Positions 24,909 to 34,802 of a stretch of DNA of 64,000 nt are shown here, one piece after another. How positions within the stretch are numbered: the stretch's first letter is position 1; every line of letters starts with the position of its first letter. Source of the DNA: an uncultured Eubacterium sp. GTDB lineage: Bacteria; Bacillota; Clostridia; Oscillospirales; Acutalibacteraceae. The DNA is taken from the NCBI RefSeq assembly GCF_934561735.1, contig NZ_CAKTGT010000007.1, positions 45,350 through 109,349 of the forward strand. Reading direction: 5' to 3'. The position numbers and the translations under genes are program-made. Under the pieces are notes generated by a model that was not told where the DNA came from, ran no database searches, and worked only from the letters and a program-made list of their open reading frames with translations.

Positions 24909-26571
24909 AACCTTGAGTATTGAAAATATAGCTGTTATAGAAAAAGCGGATATAGAGTTTTCAAAAGGCTTCAATGTCCTTACAGGTGAAACGGGTGCAG
25001 GTAAATCCATTGTTGTTGATTCGATTAATGCGATTTTGGGTGAACGCACTTCAAAGGAACTTGTCCGTGCAGGCAGCGAAAACGCCTTTGTAACAGCGTA
25101 TTTTGAAGATATAAACAGCGAAGTAAAACAAAAACTTAATGAATTTGACCTCCCGTGCGAAGATGACGGAACTCTTATGCTTTCAAGAAAAATCTCCGCA
25201 CAGGGCAAATCGACTTGCAGAATTAACGGCAATGTTTGCACGGTGTCTATGCTTAAGGAGGTTGGCAATCTTCTTGTCAATATCCACGGTCAGCACGACA
25301 GTCAAACTCTCCTCAATGCCGATTATCACTACAAATTTGTTGATATGTACGGCTCTCTTGACGGCGTTCTTGATGAATATAAGCAGTCGTTCAGACAGCT
25401 TTTGTCCGTCAGAAAACAGTTAAAGGCTCTCACTATGGACGCAGACGAGCGTGACAGACAGATTGAACTTCTTGATTATCAAATCAAGGAACTTACCGAT
25501 GCCGAAATTAAGGTCGGCGAATGGGACGAGCTCAAAAAACGCAAAAATCTTATTTTGAATTCGCAAAATCTTTTGCAGTCGCTCAATTCCGCTTTGGCGG
25601 CATTCAACGGCAGTGACGATTATTCCGGCATTTCAACCTTGCTTTCAACAGCTGTTAAGGAACTCGGTACGGTGTCGGATGTTGACAGCGATATAAAGGC
25701 TGTTTACGACAAGGCAGAGGCACTCAACGACAGCGTTGAAGTTGTAAAAGATGCCCTGCTTGATAAGATTAACAGCATTGAATTTGAACCTGAAGAACTT
25801 GACAGAATAGAAGAACGGCTCAATTTATATTATACTTTTTCAAATAAGTATGGCGAAACCGAACAAGATATGCTATACTATCTTGATGAAGCTGTTAAAA
25901 AGCGTGCCGCATTTGAAAATTCGGAAGAAGAACTTGAAAAACTTAATGTTCGGTATGACGAGATTTTTAATCAAACCGTTGCACTTGCACAAAAGCTTAC
26001 CGATTTGAGAAAATCGACGGCTGAAAAGCTTGGAACGGAAATTTGCAAACAACTTGAATTTTTGGATATGCCTAAAATCAAGTTTACAACTTCGTTTGAA
26101 AAGGGCAATTTGTCGGCTAACGGCTGGGATAAGATTGAATTCCTTATTGCAACCAATGTCGGCGAAACGGCAAAGCCCCTTGCAAAAATCGCTTCGGGCG
26201 GTGAACTTTCAAGAATTATGCTTGCTATCAAGAGTATTATTGCTCAAAAAGACAGCATCGACACTCTGATTTTTGACGAGATTGATACAGGCGTCAGCGG
26301 TAAGGCAAGCAGAAAAATCGGCTTGAAACTAAAAGAACTCGGTGCATTCACACAGGTTATTTGCGTCACTCATTCCGCACAGATTGCTTCTGTTGCCGAC
26401 AGTCATTTTCTTATTGAAAAGAATGTTGAAAACGATAGGACATATACCAATGTCACCGTTCTTGATTATGACGGCAGAAAGAACGAACTTGCAAGAATTA
26501 TGGGTGGTATAAATGCTACCGAATCATTGCTGAAATCAGCGGAGGAATTGCTTAATAATTATGGGAATTAA
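24901..26571 (+). CDS. recN: DNA repair protein RecN
   Basis: SMC-like ATPase that acts at double-strand breaks. It has 556 residues. Walker A is GETGAGKS (about 28-35); a long coiled-coil region covers roughly 150-380; the ABC signature is ASGGELSRIMLAIK, and Walker B is TLIFDEIDTGVSGKA. It overlaps argR by 8 nt. In Bacillus spoIVB and spo0A follow; here the next gene is tyrS. Confidence 0.97.
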   Translation: MLKTLSIENIAVIEKADIEFSKGFNVLTGETGAGKSIVVDSINAILGERTSKELVRAGSENAFVTAYFEDINSEVKQKLNEFDLPCEDDGTLMLSRKISAQGKSTCRINGNVCTVSMLKEVGNLLVNIHGQHDSQTLLNADYHYKFVDMYGSLDGVLDEYKQSFRQLLSVRKQLKALTMDADERDRQIELLDYQIKELTDAEIKVGEWDELKKRKNLILNSQNLLQSLNSALAAFNGSDDYSGISTLLSTAVKELGTVSDVDSDIKAVYDKAEALNDSVEVVKDALLDKINSIEFEPEELDRIEERLNLYYTFSNKYGETEQDMLYYLDEAVKKRAAFENSEEELEKLNVRYDEIFNQTVALAQKLTDLRKSTAEKLGTEICKQLEFLDMPKIKFTTSFEKGNLSANGWDKIEFLIATNVGETAKPLAKIASGGELSRIMLAIKSIIAQKDSIDTLIFDEIDTGVSGKASRKIGLKLKELGAFTQVICVTHSAQIASVADSHFLIEKNVENDRTYTNVTVLDYDGRKNELARIMGGINATESLLKSAEELLNNYGN

Positions 26572-26658
26572 TGTGGAGCAAAAGGTAAAAAACGGCACAT
26601 GTGTTGTTTTGTCGGCTTGATTTATAATAGATAATTTTATTTTTTGGAGGATATATAA

Positions 26659-27882
26659 ATGGGAGTTTATGAAGAACTCGTTGAGCGTGGACTTATCGCT
26701 CAGGTAACAGATGAAGAACATATCAGAGAGCTTGTAAATAACGGTAAGGCAGTATTCTATATCGGCTTTGACCCAACTGCCGATTCACTTCATGTCGGTC
26801 ACTTTATGGCACTTACACTTATGAAGCGACTTCAGCAAGCAGGCAACAAGCCTATCGCTCTTATCGGTGGCGGTACTGCAATGATCGGTGACCCGTCAGG
26901 CAGAACCGATATGCGTCAAATGATGACAAAAGAAACTATCAATCACAACTGCGAGTGTTTCAAAAAGCAGATGTCAAGATTTATCGACTTCGGCGAGGGC
27001 AAGGCTATGATGGTTAACAATGCCGATTGGCTTCTTGACCTTAACTATATTGAGGTGCTTCGTGAGGTTGGTGCTTGCTTCAGCGTAAACAGAATGTTGA
27101 ACGCAGAGTGCTACAAGCAAAGAATGGAAAAGGGACTTTCATTCCTTGAATTCAACTATATGATTATGCAGTCATACGACTTCTATGCTTTGTACCAAAA
27201 GTACGGTTGTAATCTTCAATTCGGCGGTGACGACCAGTGGAGCAATATGATTGGCGGTATGGAACTTATCCGCAGAAAGCTCGGCAAAGAAGCAAATGCT
27301 ATGACTATCACACTTCTCACCAACTCCGAGGGTAAGAAGATGGGCAAAACTCAAAAGGGTGCTGTTTGGCTTGATGCGGAAAAAACAACTCCTTATGAGT
27401 TCTACCAGTATTGGAGAAATGTTGATGACGGAGATGTTATCAAGTGTATGAAACTTCTCACATTCATCCCTATGAGCGAGATTAACGAGTATGCAAAACT
27501 CGAGGGAGCAGAGCTTAACAAGGCAAAAGAAGTTCTTGCTTATTCTCTTACAGAACTTGTTCACGGCAAAGAAGAAGCAGACAAGGCTCAAGCAGCGGCA
27601 AAGGCTCTTTTTGCAGGCGGTTCAGATGACAGCAATATGCCGACAACAACTGTTGAAGATGCAGATTTCGAGGACGGCAAAGTAACTGTTCTTTCTCTTA
27701 TGATTAAGGCAGGTATGATTAAGTCAAACGGCGAGGGCAGACGCCTTATTCAGCAGGGCGGTATCAGCGTAAATGATGAAAAAATCACCGATGTTTTCAC
27801 TGCTGTATCAAAGGACGGCATCGCAAACGGTATCGTTGTTAAGAAAGGCAAAAAAGTATTCCACAAGTTCACACTTGCATAA
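26659..27882 (+). CDS. tyrS: Tyrosyl-tRNA synthetase
   Basis: Class I aminoacyl-tRNA synthetase of 407 residues. The HIGH motif appears as HVGH in DPTADSLHVGHFMAL, the KMSKS motif as KMGKT, and an S4 RNA-binding domain is at the C-terminus (from about 345). No T-box leader lies in the 87 nt upstream, only a TATAAT at 26623-26628 without a convincing -35. A strong TTGGAGG site precedes the ATG. Confidence 0.97.
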   Translation: MGVYEELVERGLIAQVTDEEHIRELVNNGKAVFYIGFDPTADSLHVGHFMALTLMKRLQQAGNKPIALIGGGTAMIGDPSGRTDMRQMMTKETINHNCECFKKQMSRFIDFGEGKAMMVNNADWLLDLNYIEVLREVGACFSVNRMLNAECYKQRMEKGLSFLEFNYMIMQSYDFYALYQKYGCNLQFGGDDQWSNMIGGMELIRRKLGKEANAMTITLLTNSEGKKMGKTQKGAVWLDAEKTTPYEFYQYWRNVDDGDVIKCMKLLTFIPMSEINEYAKLEGAELNKAKEVLAYSLTELVHGKEEADKAQAAAKALFAGGSDDSNMPTTTVEDADFEDGKVTVLSLMIKAGMIKSNGEGRRLIQQGGISVNDEKITDVFTAVSKDGIANGIVVKKGKKVFHKFTLA

Positions 27883-27899
27883 TTCACAAGGAGTAAATT

Positions 27900-28376
27900 A
27901 TGACGGAACATGATTATAAATATACTATCTCTTTTGGCTTTAAGGACAATATTGTAGCTATTTTAGCCGCTTTGTTTTTTGACGGTCTTGCAATTTTTAT
28001 GTATCTTAAAAATAACGGTGCGTTTATCGCAGTCGGTGCTTTAGGTTGTTTTGTTACCGTTGTATTACTTGTGAGCGTTTATAGAACATTATTTAACAAA
28101 ATTTATATTTATGATAATTATTTTGTTCATGTTATGTCACCGTTTAAAAAGATAACTGTTAATGATTGTGAAGTTGAGGATGCTTGGATTCATCAAATGC
28201 ATACTTCAAACGGTGTAAGCGGATATTACTTTAATTACCGAACAAGGGATGGAATTAAAGGAAAAATTATTGTTTCTCCCGTTAAATATGATTTTGCGGA
28301 TTATTTGGTTGAAAGACTGAAAGGCAATGATGTTTCCGATTATGAAAAACATATCAATGATGAATATGGATATTAA
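27900..28376 (+). CDS. Small membrane protein, function unknown
   Basis: A 158-residue protein with two adjacent membrane helices (about 16-34 and 40-60) followed by a beta-rich cytoplasmic domain (KIYIYDNYFVHVMSPFKKITV). The layout resembles bacterial PH-like (DUF304/YcxB-type) domains, but I cannot confirm this. It begins 18 nt after tyrS with an AAGGAG site and ends before a terminator, so it is the last gene of that unit. Confidence 0.6.
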   Translation: MTEHDYKYTISFGFKDNIVAILAALFFDGLAIFMYLKNNGAFIAVGALGCFVTVVLLVSVYRTLFNKIYIYDNYFVHVMSPFKKITVNDCEVEDAWIHQMHTSNGVSGYYFNYRTRDGIKGKIIVSPVKYDFADYLVERLKGNDVSDYEKHINDEYGY

Positions 28377-28399
28377 TGTCTTATAAATATAATTTTTTT

Positions 28400-28434
28400 A
28401 AATACCATTTCAGAAATGAAGTGGTATTTTTTTA
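28400..28434 (+). terminator. Terminator after the tyrS unit
   Basis: AAATACCATTTC (28400-28411) pairs with GAAGTGGTATTT (28418-28429, one G-U), then a T run follows. Confidence 0.85.
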
Positions 28435-28445
28435 TGCCGTGTAGG

Positions 28446-28474
28446 TTGATAAAATGTCCTTATAATGTTATAAT
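28446..28474 (+). promoter_or_regulatory. Sigma-A promoter for ligA
   Basis: TTGATA (28446-28451) and TATAAT (28469-28474) are separated by 17 nt. The predicted start is about 22 nt before the ligA ATG. Confidence 0.75.
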
Positions 28475-28503
28475 AATTATAATTATTGCTTTAAGGTGAT
28501 TGT

Positions 28504-30477
28504 ATGGAAAATATCAAGCAAAAAATTGATGAATTAAGAAAAACTCTTCGCTATCATTCCGATCGTTATTATAACGATGACGCACCTGAAATTGAGGATT
28601 ACGAGTACGATATGATGATGCGTGAACTTAAGGAGTTAGAAGAAAAATATCCGCAGTATGACGCTGTTGATTCTCCTACAAAAAGAGTCGGAGGCAAGGC
28701 GGATAATTCCTTTGAAAGCGTTGAACATACTGTCAGAATGGAAAGTTTGCAGGACGCTTTTTCAAAAGAGGAAATCTTTGATTTTGACCGTAGAGTAAAA
28801 GAAAGTGTATCGGATGTTCACTATGTTGTTGAGCCGAAAATTGACGGCCTTTCCGTAAGCCTTGAATATGTCAACGGCGAGTTTGTAAGAGGTTCAACCC
28901 GTGGAGACGGAAATGTCGGCGAGGATGTTTCGGGCAATTTGCGTGTGATTCATAACATTCCGCTCAAACTCAATGTTGCCGTTCCTTTTATTGAGGTCAG
29001 AGGCGAGGTCTATATGCCTAAAAAGAGTTTTGAACGAGTTGTTGACCGCCAGCTTATCAATGACGAAAAGCCGTTCAAAAATCCTCGAAATGCCGCCGCA
29101 GGCTCTCTCCGTCAAAAGGACAGCAGGGTTGCCGCCGAGCGTGGACTTGATATTTTCGTTTTCAATATTCAGCAAATTGAGGGTGCAACTCTTAATTCTC
29201 ATAAGGAAAGCCTTGATTATCTCAAAAAACTCGGTTTCAACACAATTCCTTATTATGAGAGGGTTGACGATATTCAAACTGCATTTTCAAAGGTTGAGGA
29301 AATCGGTGAAAGACGAGGAAGCCTCGAATTTGACATTGACGGTGCGGTAATCAAGGTTGATGATTTTGCTCAAAGAGAGATTTTGGGTTCAACCGCAAAA
29401 TTTCCAAAATGGGCAGTTGCTTTCAAATATCCGCCTGAGGAGAAGCAGACAAAAATTATTGATATAGAAATCACTGTCGGCAGAACAGGCAAACTCACTC
29501 CGACAGCAGTTCTTGAGCCTGTTCACCTTGCGGGAACAACAGTTTCGAGGGCAACGCTCCATAATCAGGATTTCATCAACGAAAAGGGCGTTAATATCGG
29601 CGATGTTGTCACTGTCAGAAAAGCAGGTGACATCATTCCGGAAGTCCTTTGTGTGAATGAAAAGCATAGCGATGGCAGTTTTGTTTATCCCGATACTTGC
29701 CCGTCTTGCCACGAAAAGGTTATCAGAGAAAACGGCGAGGTTGATATCAGATGTATCAATCCCGAATGTCCGGCACAGCTTCTTCGCAATTTGATTCACT
29801 TCTGTTCTCGTGATGCGATGGATATTGAGGGGCTCGGTCCGAGTATTATTGAAACTTTTGTGAATGAGGGTATGATAACCAAAGTAACCGATATTTATCA
29901 TCTTGACAAAGACAAAATCGCTTCGTTGGACGGCTTTAAGGAAACAAGTGCAAACAACATCATCGCTTCTGTTGAAAACAGCAAGAATAATGATTTGGGC
30001 AAACTGATTTTCGCTTTTGGTATTCGCCATATCGGCGCAAAGGCAGGAAAATTGTTGGCTGATGAATTTAAAAATATCGACAATATCATCAACGCTTCAA
30101 GAGAAGCAATCCTTGATATAGACGGATACGGCGATATTATGGCTGATGCCGTGTATGACTTTTTCCATACCGAAAACGCAATTGAACTTGTTAATGAGTT
30201 AAAGGCAGTCGGTGTGAATATGCAGAGCAAAACTGTTGTTGTTGTTGACAAGAGATTTGACGGTATGACCTTTGTTTTGACCGGCACATTGCCAACCTAT
30301 AAACGCTCGGAAGCTTCAAAGATTATCGAATCTTTCGGCGGCAAAACTTCATCATCCGTCAGCAAAAAAACAACCTATGTCCTTGCAGGCGAGGCGGGAG
30401 GCTCAAAGCTTGATAAAGCTGCGGCTTTCGGCGTTCCTGTGATTGACGAAGACGAATTTAACGAAATGATTAAGTAA
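28504..30477 (+). CDS. ligA: NAD-dependent DNA ligase
   Basis: Seals nicks in replication and repair using NAD. It has 657 residues, the usual size. The order is an Ia domain with YHSDRYYNDDAPEIEDYEYD, the adenylation motif KIDGLS, STRGDGNVGEDVSGN, an OB fold, the four-cysteine zinc finger CPSCHEK...CINPEC, helix-hairpin-helix repeats, and a C-terminal BRCT domain (FDGMTFVLTGTLPTYKRSEA). It leads a long plus-strand run of genes. Confidence 0.98.
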   Translation: MENIKQKIDELRKTLRYHSDRYYNDDAPEIEDYEYDMMMRELKELEEKYPQYDAVDSPTKRVGGKADNSFESVEHTVRMESLQDAFSKEEIFDFDRRVKESVSDVHYVVEPKIDGLSVSLEYVNGEFVRGSTRGDGNVGEDVSGNLRVIHNIPLKLNVAVPFIEVRGEVYMPKKSFERVVDRQLINDEKPFKNPRNAAAGSLRQKDSRVAAERGLDIFVFNIQQIEGATLNSHKESLDYLKKLGFNTIPYYERVDDIQTAFSKVEEIGERRGSLEFDIDGAVIKVDDFAQREILGSTAKFPKWAVAFKYPPEEKQTKIIDIEITVGRTGKLTPTAVLEPVHLAGTTVSRATLHNQDFINEKGVNIGDVVTVRKAGDIIPEVLCVNEKHSDGSFVYPDTCPSCHEKVIRENGEVDIRCINPECPAQLLRNLIHFCSRDAMDIEGLGPSIIETFVNEGMITKVTDIYHLDKDKIASLDGFKETSANNIIASVENSKNNDLGKLIFAFGIRHIGAKAGKLLADEFKNIDNIINASREAILDIDGYGDIMADAVYDFFHTENAIELVNELKAVGVNMQSKTVVVVDKRFDGMTFVLTGTLPTYKRSEASKIIESFGGKTSSSVSKKTTYVLAGEAGGSKLDKAAAFGVPVIDEDEFNEMIK

Positions 30478-30478
30478 T

Positions 30479-31315
30479 ATGAGAGAATTTAGAAAAAAGC
30501 AAAAAAGATTAAAAAAGATAATGAACTCCGTTGTTATTGTAACAGCCGTTTACCTTTTTGTTTATATCGGCGTTGAGCCCGTTTTGGCTAAATCACTCGG
30601 TGCAACGGTGACTATGATTGCCGCTTATTTGAGCGATATTCTTGTTGTTGCGAGTATGGCTGTTTTGTTCCTGTATTTTTCAAAATACGGCAAGAGCGAT
30701 AAATTTCTTGAATCTGTTGAAAATGAATTGTCCGACACAGGATATTATTTCACCGCAAGGCAGGAAAAGGATATAGACAGTTATTACAACGCTGTTGTTG
30801 AGAATTTGCGACTCAATTCTTTTTCGGTTGACGAAAAGGTTGTTGTTGATGATTTTGAATTCACCGCCCGTGCAACAAAGGGCAAGAGTATAATATATAT
30901 TCTCAAAGAAGATGAAGTTGACAAATACGACTTGATTGCTTATCAAGAGTCGGCAATTTATGATTTAACATCAATCAACCTAAAACGCAAGGCGGATGTT
31001 GTTATGCTTTATATTTGCGACCGTGCCGATGACGGTGCCGTTTCGCTGTCAAAAATGATTACTCCGCTCGGTAGAAAAGAGCAAATCAAGATTGCAAATG
31101 CCGTTGTTGAGGTTTCAACTTCACGCTGTTATTTCCTCGGAAATAAAGCAACAAAGTGTCAACAGTTGATTGCAAATTACGCTATGAATGTTGAAGTTCC
31201 TATCAAGGACGAATTCAAGGGCAAGGAGCAATTACCGTTTCAGGCAGAACTTGAAGAACATATGAAAGAATTTAACATAAAAGACTTTAAAGCAGGAACA
31301 TTTTATGCACATTGA
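30479..31315 (+). CDS. Membrane protein of unknown function behind ligA
   Basis: A 278-residue protein. After a very basic N-terminus (REFRKKQKRLKKIMN) come two helices (about 15-36 and 42-66), then a soluble domain of about 200 residues rich in beta strands and charged residues, without motifs I recognise. It begins 1 nt after the ligA stop and ends 21 nt before murD. The tight spacing suggests co-expression with ligA and murD; the role is unknown. Confidence 0.65.
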   Translation: MREFRKKQKRLKKIMNSVVIVTAVYLFVYIGVEPVLAKSLGATVTMIAAYLSDILVVASMAVLFLYFSKYGKSDKFLESVENELSDTGYYFTARQEKDIDSYYNAVVENLRLNSFSVDEKVVVDDFEFTARATKGKSIIYILKEDEVDKYDLIAYQESAIYDLTSINLKRKADVVMLYICDRADDGAVSLSKMITPLGRKEQIKIANAVVEVSTSRCYFLGNKATKCQQLIANYAMNVEVPIKDEFKGKEQLPFQAELEEHMKEFNIKDFKAGTFYAH

Positions 31316-31336
31316 TAATTTTAAGGAGGCGGTTTT

Positions 31337-32758
31337 ATGACACCGGCTGAAGAATATATAAATTCAATAAAAGGCAAAAAAGTTGCATTTGTGGGTATGG
31401 GGGTTGCAAACACTCCGTGTGCCGAATTTTTGGCAAAAAACGGGATAGAAACCTATGCTTGCGATATGCGAGATAAAAAATATATCGGTGAGGATGTTTG
31501 CAAGCGTCTTGAAAGTTTGGGCGTTCATTTCTCTCTCGGAGAACATTATCTTGATGTTTTGCCGCAGATGGACATTGTTTTTCGTTCTCACGGAATTTTG
31601 CCGTTCCAAAATCCTTGGATTGGCGAATGTATCAAAAGAGGACAAACTGTCACAACAGAAATGGAAGTGTTTTTCAAATACTGCCCGTCAAAGATTTTTG
31701 CGGTGACAGGCTCAAACGGAAAAACTACCACAACAACACTCATTTCAAAAATGCTTGAAGCAGAGGGCTACAAGGTGTTCCTTGGCGGAAACATCGGCAA
31801 AGCTCTTATGCCGTGCCTTGACGAAATTACAAAAGACGATATAGCCGTTGTTGAGCTTTCATCGTTCCAGCTTCTTACAATGGGCAATATGAAAAACAAG
31901 CCCGATGTTGCGGTTGTGACAAATATTGAATGTACACACCAGGACCACCACATCAGCCTTGATGAATATGTTGATGCAAAGCGTAATGTCTTGATTTATC
32001 AAAACGCCTCGCAACGCACCGTGCTCAATGCGGATTGTGATTATTCAATCGGCAACAGCGTTTATCACGATATGAGATATGATGTAAGAGGACAGCTCTT
32101 TGAATTTTCAATCAAGCATCCTGTTGAAAACGGTGCTTATATGAACGAAAACGGCAATATTTATTATGCAGAAAACGGCAAAAAAACGCTTGTTATGAAC
32201 AAGTCGGATATCATCATTCCGGGTATGCACAATCTTGAAAATTATTGCACTGCAATTTCTGCCGTTTGGGGAATGGTTGGTGTTGACACAATCAAAAATA
32301 TTGCGCAGACCTTTGGCGGTGTTGAGCATAGAATCGAGTTTGTCAGAGAGTTTGACGGAGTAAAGTATTATAACGATTCTATCGCAACTTCACCAAGCCG
32401 TGTAATCAGCGGATTAAAGGCATTCGGTACAAAAATTATTGTCCTTATGGGCGGAAGCGACAAGGGAAATGATATGTCCGAAATGGTGCCGTATATCCTA
32501 AAATATGTTAAACTTCTTGTTCTCAACGGTGCAACCGCAGATAAGATTTACGACACGATTGTTGTCGACCCGAATTATAAGGATAGCGGTATCGTAATTG
32601 AAAAAGTGCCTACTATGGCAGAGGCTCTTGAAGTTGCCAAGTCCAAGGCACAGCCGGGTGACATAGTTTCGCTTTGCCCAGCGTGTCCTGCTTTTGACCA
32701 GTTCAAAACATTTGAATACAGAGGCAGAGAATTTAAAAGATTGGTTAATGAGTTTTGA
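31337..32758 (+). CDS. murD: UDP-N-acetylmuramoyl-L-alanine--D-glutamate ligase
   Basis: Adds D-glutamate to the peptidoglycan precursor in the cytoplasm. It has 473 residues. The N-terminal nucleotide domain begins KKVAFVGMGVANTPCAEFL; the ATP loop is TGSNGKTTTTTLI; ECTHQDHHISLDEYVDAKRNVL and HNLENYCTAISAVWG are Mur-ligase landmarks. It stands apart from a mur-fts cluster. An AAGGAGG site is 8 nt before the ATG. Confidence 0.96.
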   Translation: MTPAEEYINSIKGKKVAFVGMGVANTPCAEFLAKNGIETYACDMRDKKYIGEDVCKRLESLGVHFSLGEHYLDVLPQMDIVFRSHGILPFQNPWIGECIKRGQTVTTEMEVFFKYCPSKIFAVTGSNGKTTTTTLISKMLEAEGYKVFLGGNIGKALMPCLDEITKDDIAVVELSSFQLLTMGNMKNKPDVAVVTNIECTHQDHHISLDEYVDAKRNVLIYQNASQRTVLNADCDYSIGNSVYHDMRYDVRGQLFEFSIKHPVENGAYMNENGNIYYAENGKKTLVMNKSDIIIPGMHNLENYCTAISAVWGMVGVDTIKNIAQTFGGVEHRIEFVREFDGVKYYNDSIATSPSRVISGLKAFGTKIIVLMGGSDKGNDMSEMVPYILKYVKLLVLNGATADKIYDTIVVDPNYKDSGIVIEKVPTMAEALEVAKSKAQPGDIVSLCPACPAFDQFKTFEYRGREFKRLVNEF

Positions 32759-32759
32759 T

Positions 32760-33776
32760 ATGAATACTACTGAACTATTGAAAAAACTGACATCGGCAGT
32801 CGGTGTCAGCGGTATGGAAAATAATGTGTCAACTTTGCTTGCCGATATGCTCAGGCAATACGGTGAAGTTACGGTTGACGATATGAACAATGTTGTTTGC
32901 ACCTTCGGCAACGGAAAACACTTTTTGCTTGATGCTCATCTTGACGAAATCGGATTTATCGTTAAATCAATTACCGATGACGGCTTCATCAAGGTTGATG
33001 AATGCGGCGGAATTGATGAGCGTATGCTCCTTGCAAGCGAAGTTTCAGTGTGGGGCAAAAAAGAGGTTAGGGGCGTTATTTCAAACTTGCCTCCTCATCT
33101 TCAAAAATCAGGCGAGAAGAAACCGCCAAAGATTGACGAAATCGCAATTGATGTCGGTATGACAAAGGCTGAAGCCGAGAAAATCATTTCTCTCGGCGAC
33201 CGTGTAACATTCAAGCGTAATTTCAATGAACTTGTCGGCACACAGGTTTGCTCAAATGTTCTTGACGACCGAAGCGGTGTTGCTTCAATCTTGCTTGCGG
33301 TTGAAAAATTAAAGAATGTTGATGCAAAGATAACCGTTTGCTTTTCTTCACAGGAGGAAGTCGGCACAAGGGGTGCAAAGACCGTTGCTTACGGCAAAGA
33401 AGTTGACGAAGCGATTGTTGTTGATGTGTCTTTCGGCTACACTCCGATGTGCAAAAAGTCAGAATGCGGCGAAATCGGCAAGGGTGTTATGATTGGTGTT
33501 TCTCCGATTTTGGATAACGCTATGTCAAACAAAATGCAGGAGATTGCAAAAGCTAAGAACATTCCTCATCAAATCGAGGTTATGGGCGGCGGTCACACAG
33601 GCACAAATGCCGATGTGATTACAATCAATCAGTGCGGAATAAAAACTTCGCTCCTTTCAATCCCTGAGAAATATATGCACTCACCGATTGAAATTGTTGA
33701 TACAAAGGATGTTGAAGCAACAGCCGATTTGATTTGCGAATATATCAAGGAAAGTGTGGGTGATGTAAATGCTTAA
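32760..33776 (+). CDS. M42-family metallo-aminopeptidase (first of two)
   Basis: A 338-residue protein with the metal ligands of M42/FrvX peptidases: DAHLDEIGFIV, DDRSG, SQEEVGTRGA with the catalytic Glu pair, and the final His in KYMHSP. Such enzymes remove N-terminal residues from peptides and form large tetrahedral assemblies. The ATG at 32760 follows the murD stop directly. An in-frame ATG at 32748 and a longer frame from 32694 would overlap murD. The gene overlaps the next, related peptidase by 8 nt. Confidence 0.88.
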   Translation: MNTTELLKKLTSAVGVSGMENNVSTLLADMLRQYGEVTVDDMNNVVCTFGNGKHFLLDAHLDEIGFIVKSITDDGFIKVDECGGIDERMLLASEVSVWGKKEVRGVISNLPPHLQKSGEKKPPKIDEIAIDVGMTKAEAEKIISLGDRVTFKRNFNELVGTQVCSNVLDDRSGVASILLAVEKLKNVDAKITVCFSSQEEVGTRGAKTVAYGKEVDEAIVVDVSFGYTPMCKKSECGEIGKGVMIGVSPILDNAMSNKMQEIAKAKNIPHQIEVMGGGHTGTNADVITINQCGIKTSLLSIPEKYMHSPIEIVDTKDVEATADLICEYIKESVGDVNA

Positions 33777-34776
33777 GGATTTATGCCTCATTAACGGCAC
33801 TTCGGGTGACGAGGGCAAGGTGCGAGATTATATTATCACTCAAATCAAAGATTATTGTGAATATTCGGTTGACAATATGGGTTCGATTATTGCGTATAAA
33901 AAGGGCAAAAAAGCACCTACGCAAAGGATTAGCATCAACGCCCATATGGACGAGGTCGGATTTATTGTAACAGGCATAACCGATGACGGCTATTTGCGTT
34001 TTACTTCTGTCGGCGGTATAGACAGCAGAGTTTGCCTTGACCGAATTGTTACAGTTGGCAAAAATGCTGTTAAAGGCGTAATCGGCGATAAGGCTTTTCA
34101 TCTTCTTTCTTCCGATGAAAAGGGCAGCTGTCCGAGTTTTGATGATTTGCTTATCGACATCGGTGCAACTTCAAAAGACGAGGCAGAACAATATGTTTCA
34201 CTCGGCGATTTTGCATATTTTGACTGCGATTATGTTGAACTCGGAAACGGATATATCAAGGCAAAGGCACTTGATGACCGTATAGGTTGTATGCTGATGA
34301 TTGAACTTATAAAAAGCGAACTTGAATATGACACAGTATTTTGCTTCAATGTTCAGGAAGAAGTCGGACTTCGTGGCTCAAAATGCACTTCATATGCTGT
34401 TGATGCGGATATTGCGATTGTTCTCGAATCCACAACTGCGGCGGATTTGGACGGCGTATCCGGTGCAAACAGAGTTTGTGTCCTCGGTGACGGTCCTGTA
34501 ATTTCGTTTATGGACAATCGTACGATTTATGACCGAAAACTGTTTGAACTCGGCTTTGCCGTTGCAAAGGAAAACAATATTCCTGCTCAAACAAAAACAG
34601 CGGTTGCAGGCGGAAACGATGCAGGCGCAATTCAAACAAGCGGTGACGGAGCAAGAGTTATGGCAATTTCTCTCCCAACTCGCTATATTCACTCGGGTGC
34701 AAGCGTAGTTAAAGCGTCCGATATAGATGAAACAAGGAGATTACTAAAGGCGTTGCTACCTAAATTGACCGATTAA
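33769..34776 (+). CDS. M42-family metallo-aminopeptidase (second of two)
   Basis: A 335-residue paralogue of the preceding gene. It has NAHMDEVGFIVTGITDDGYLRF, LDDRIGC, VQEEVGLRGS, AGGNDAGAIQ and the final His in RYIHSG, so the metal site looks complete. The pair probably arose by tandem duplication, although the identity is only moderate by eye. They may form mixed assemblies or differ in specificity. The ATG is preceded by GGGTGATG. Confidence 0.88.
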   Translation: MLKDLCLINGTSGDEGKVRDYIITQIKDYCEYSVDNMGSIIAYKKGKKAPTQRISINAHMDEVGFIVTGITDDGYLRFTSVGGIDSRVCLDRIVTVGKNAVKGVIGDKAFHLLSSDEKGSCPSFDDLLIDIGATSKDEAEQYVSLGDFAYFDCDYVELGNGYIKAKALDDRIGCMLMIELIKSELEYDTVFCFNVQEEVGLRGSKCTSYAVDADIAIVLESTTAADLDGVSGANRVCVLGDGPVISFMDNRTIYDRKLFELGFAVAKENNIPAQTKTAVAGGNDAGAIQTSGDGARVMAISLPTRYIHSGASVVKASDIDETRRLLKALLPKLTD

Positions 34777-34802
34777 TCGGATAGGTATGCCTTGATGGAT
34801 TT

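Noticed and set aside
26572..26658. T-box leader for tyrS
   Set aside because: The gap is only 87 nt and lacks the AGGGTGG-type T-box sequence and an antiterminator.
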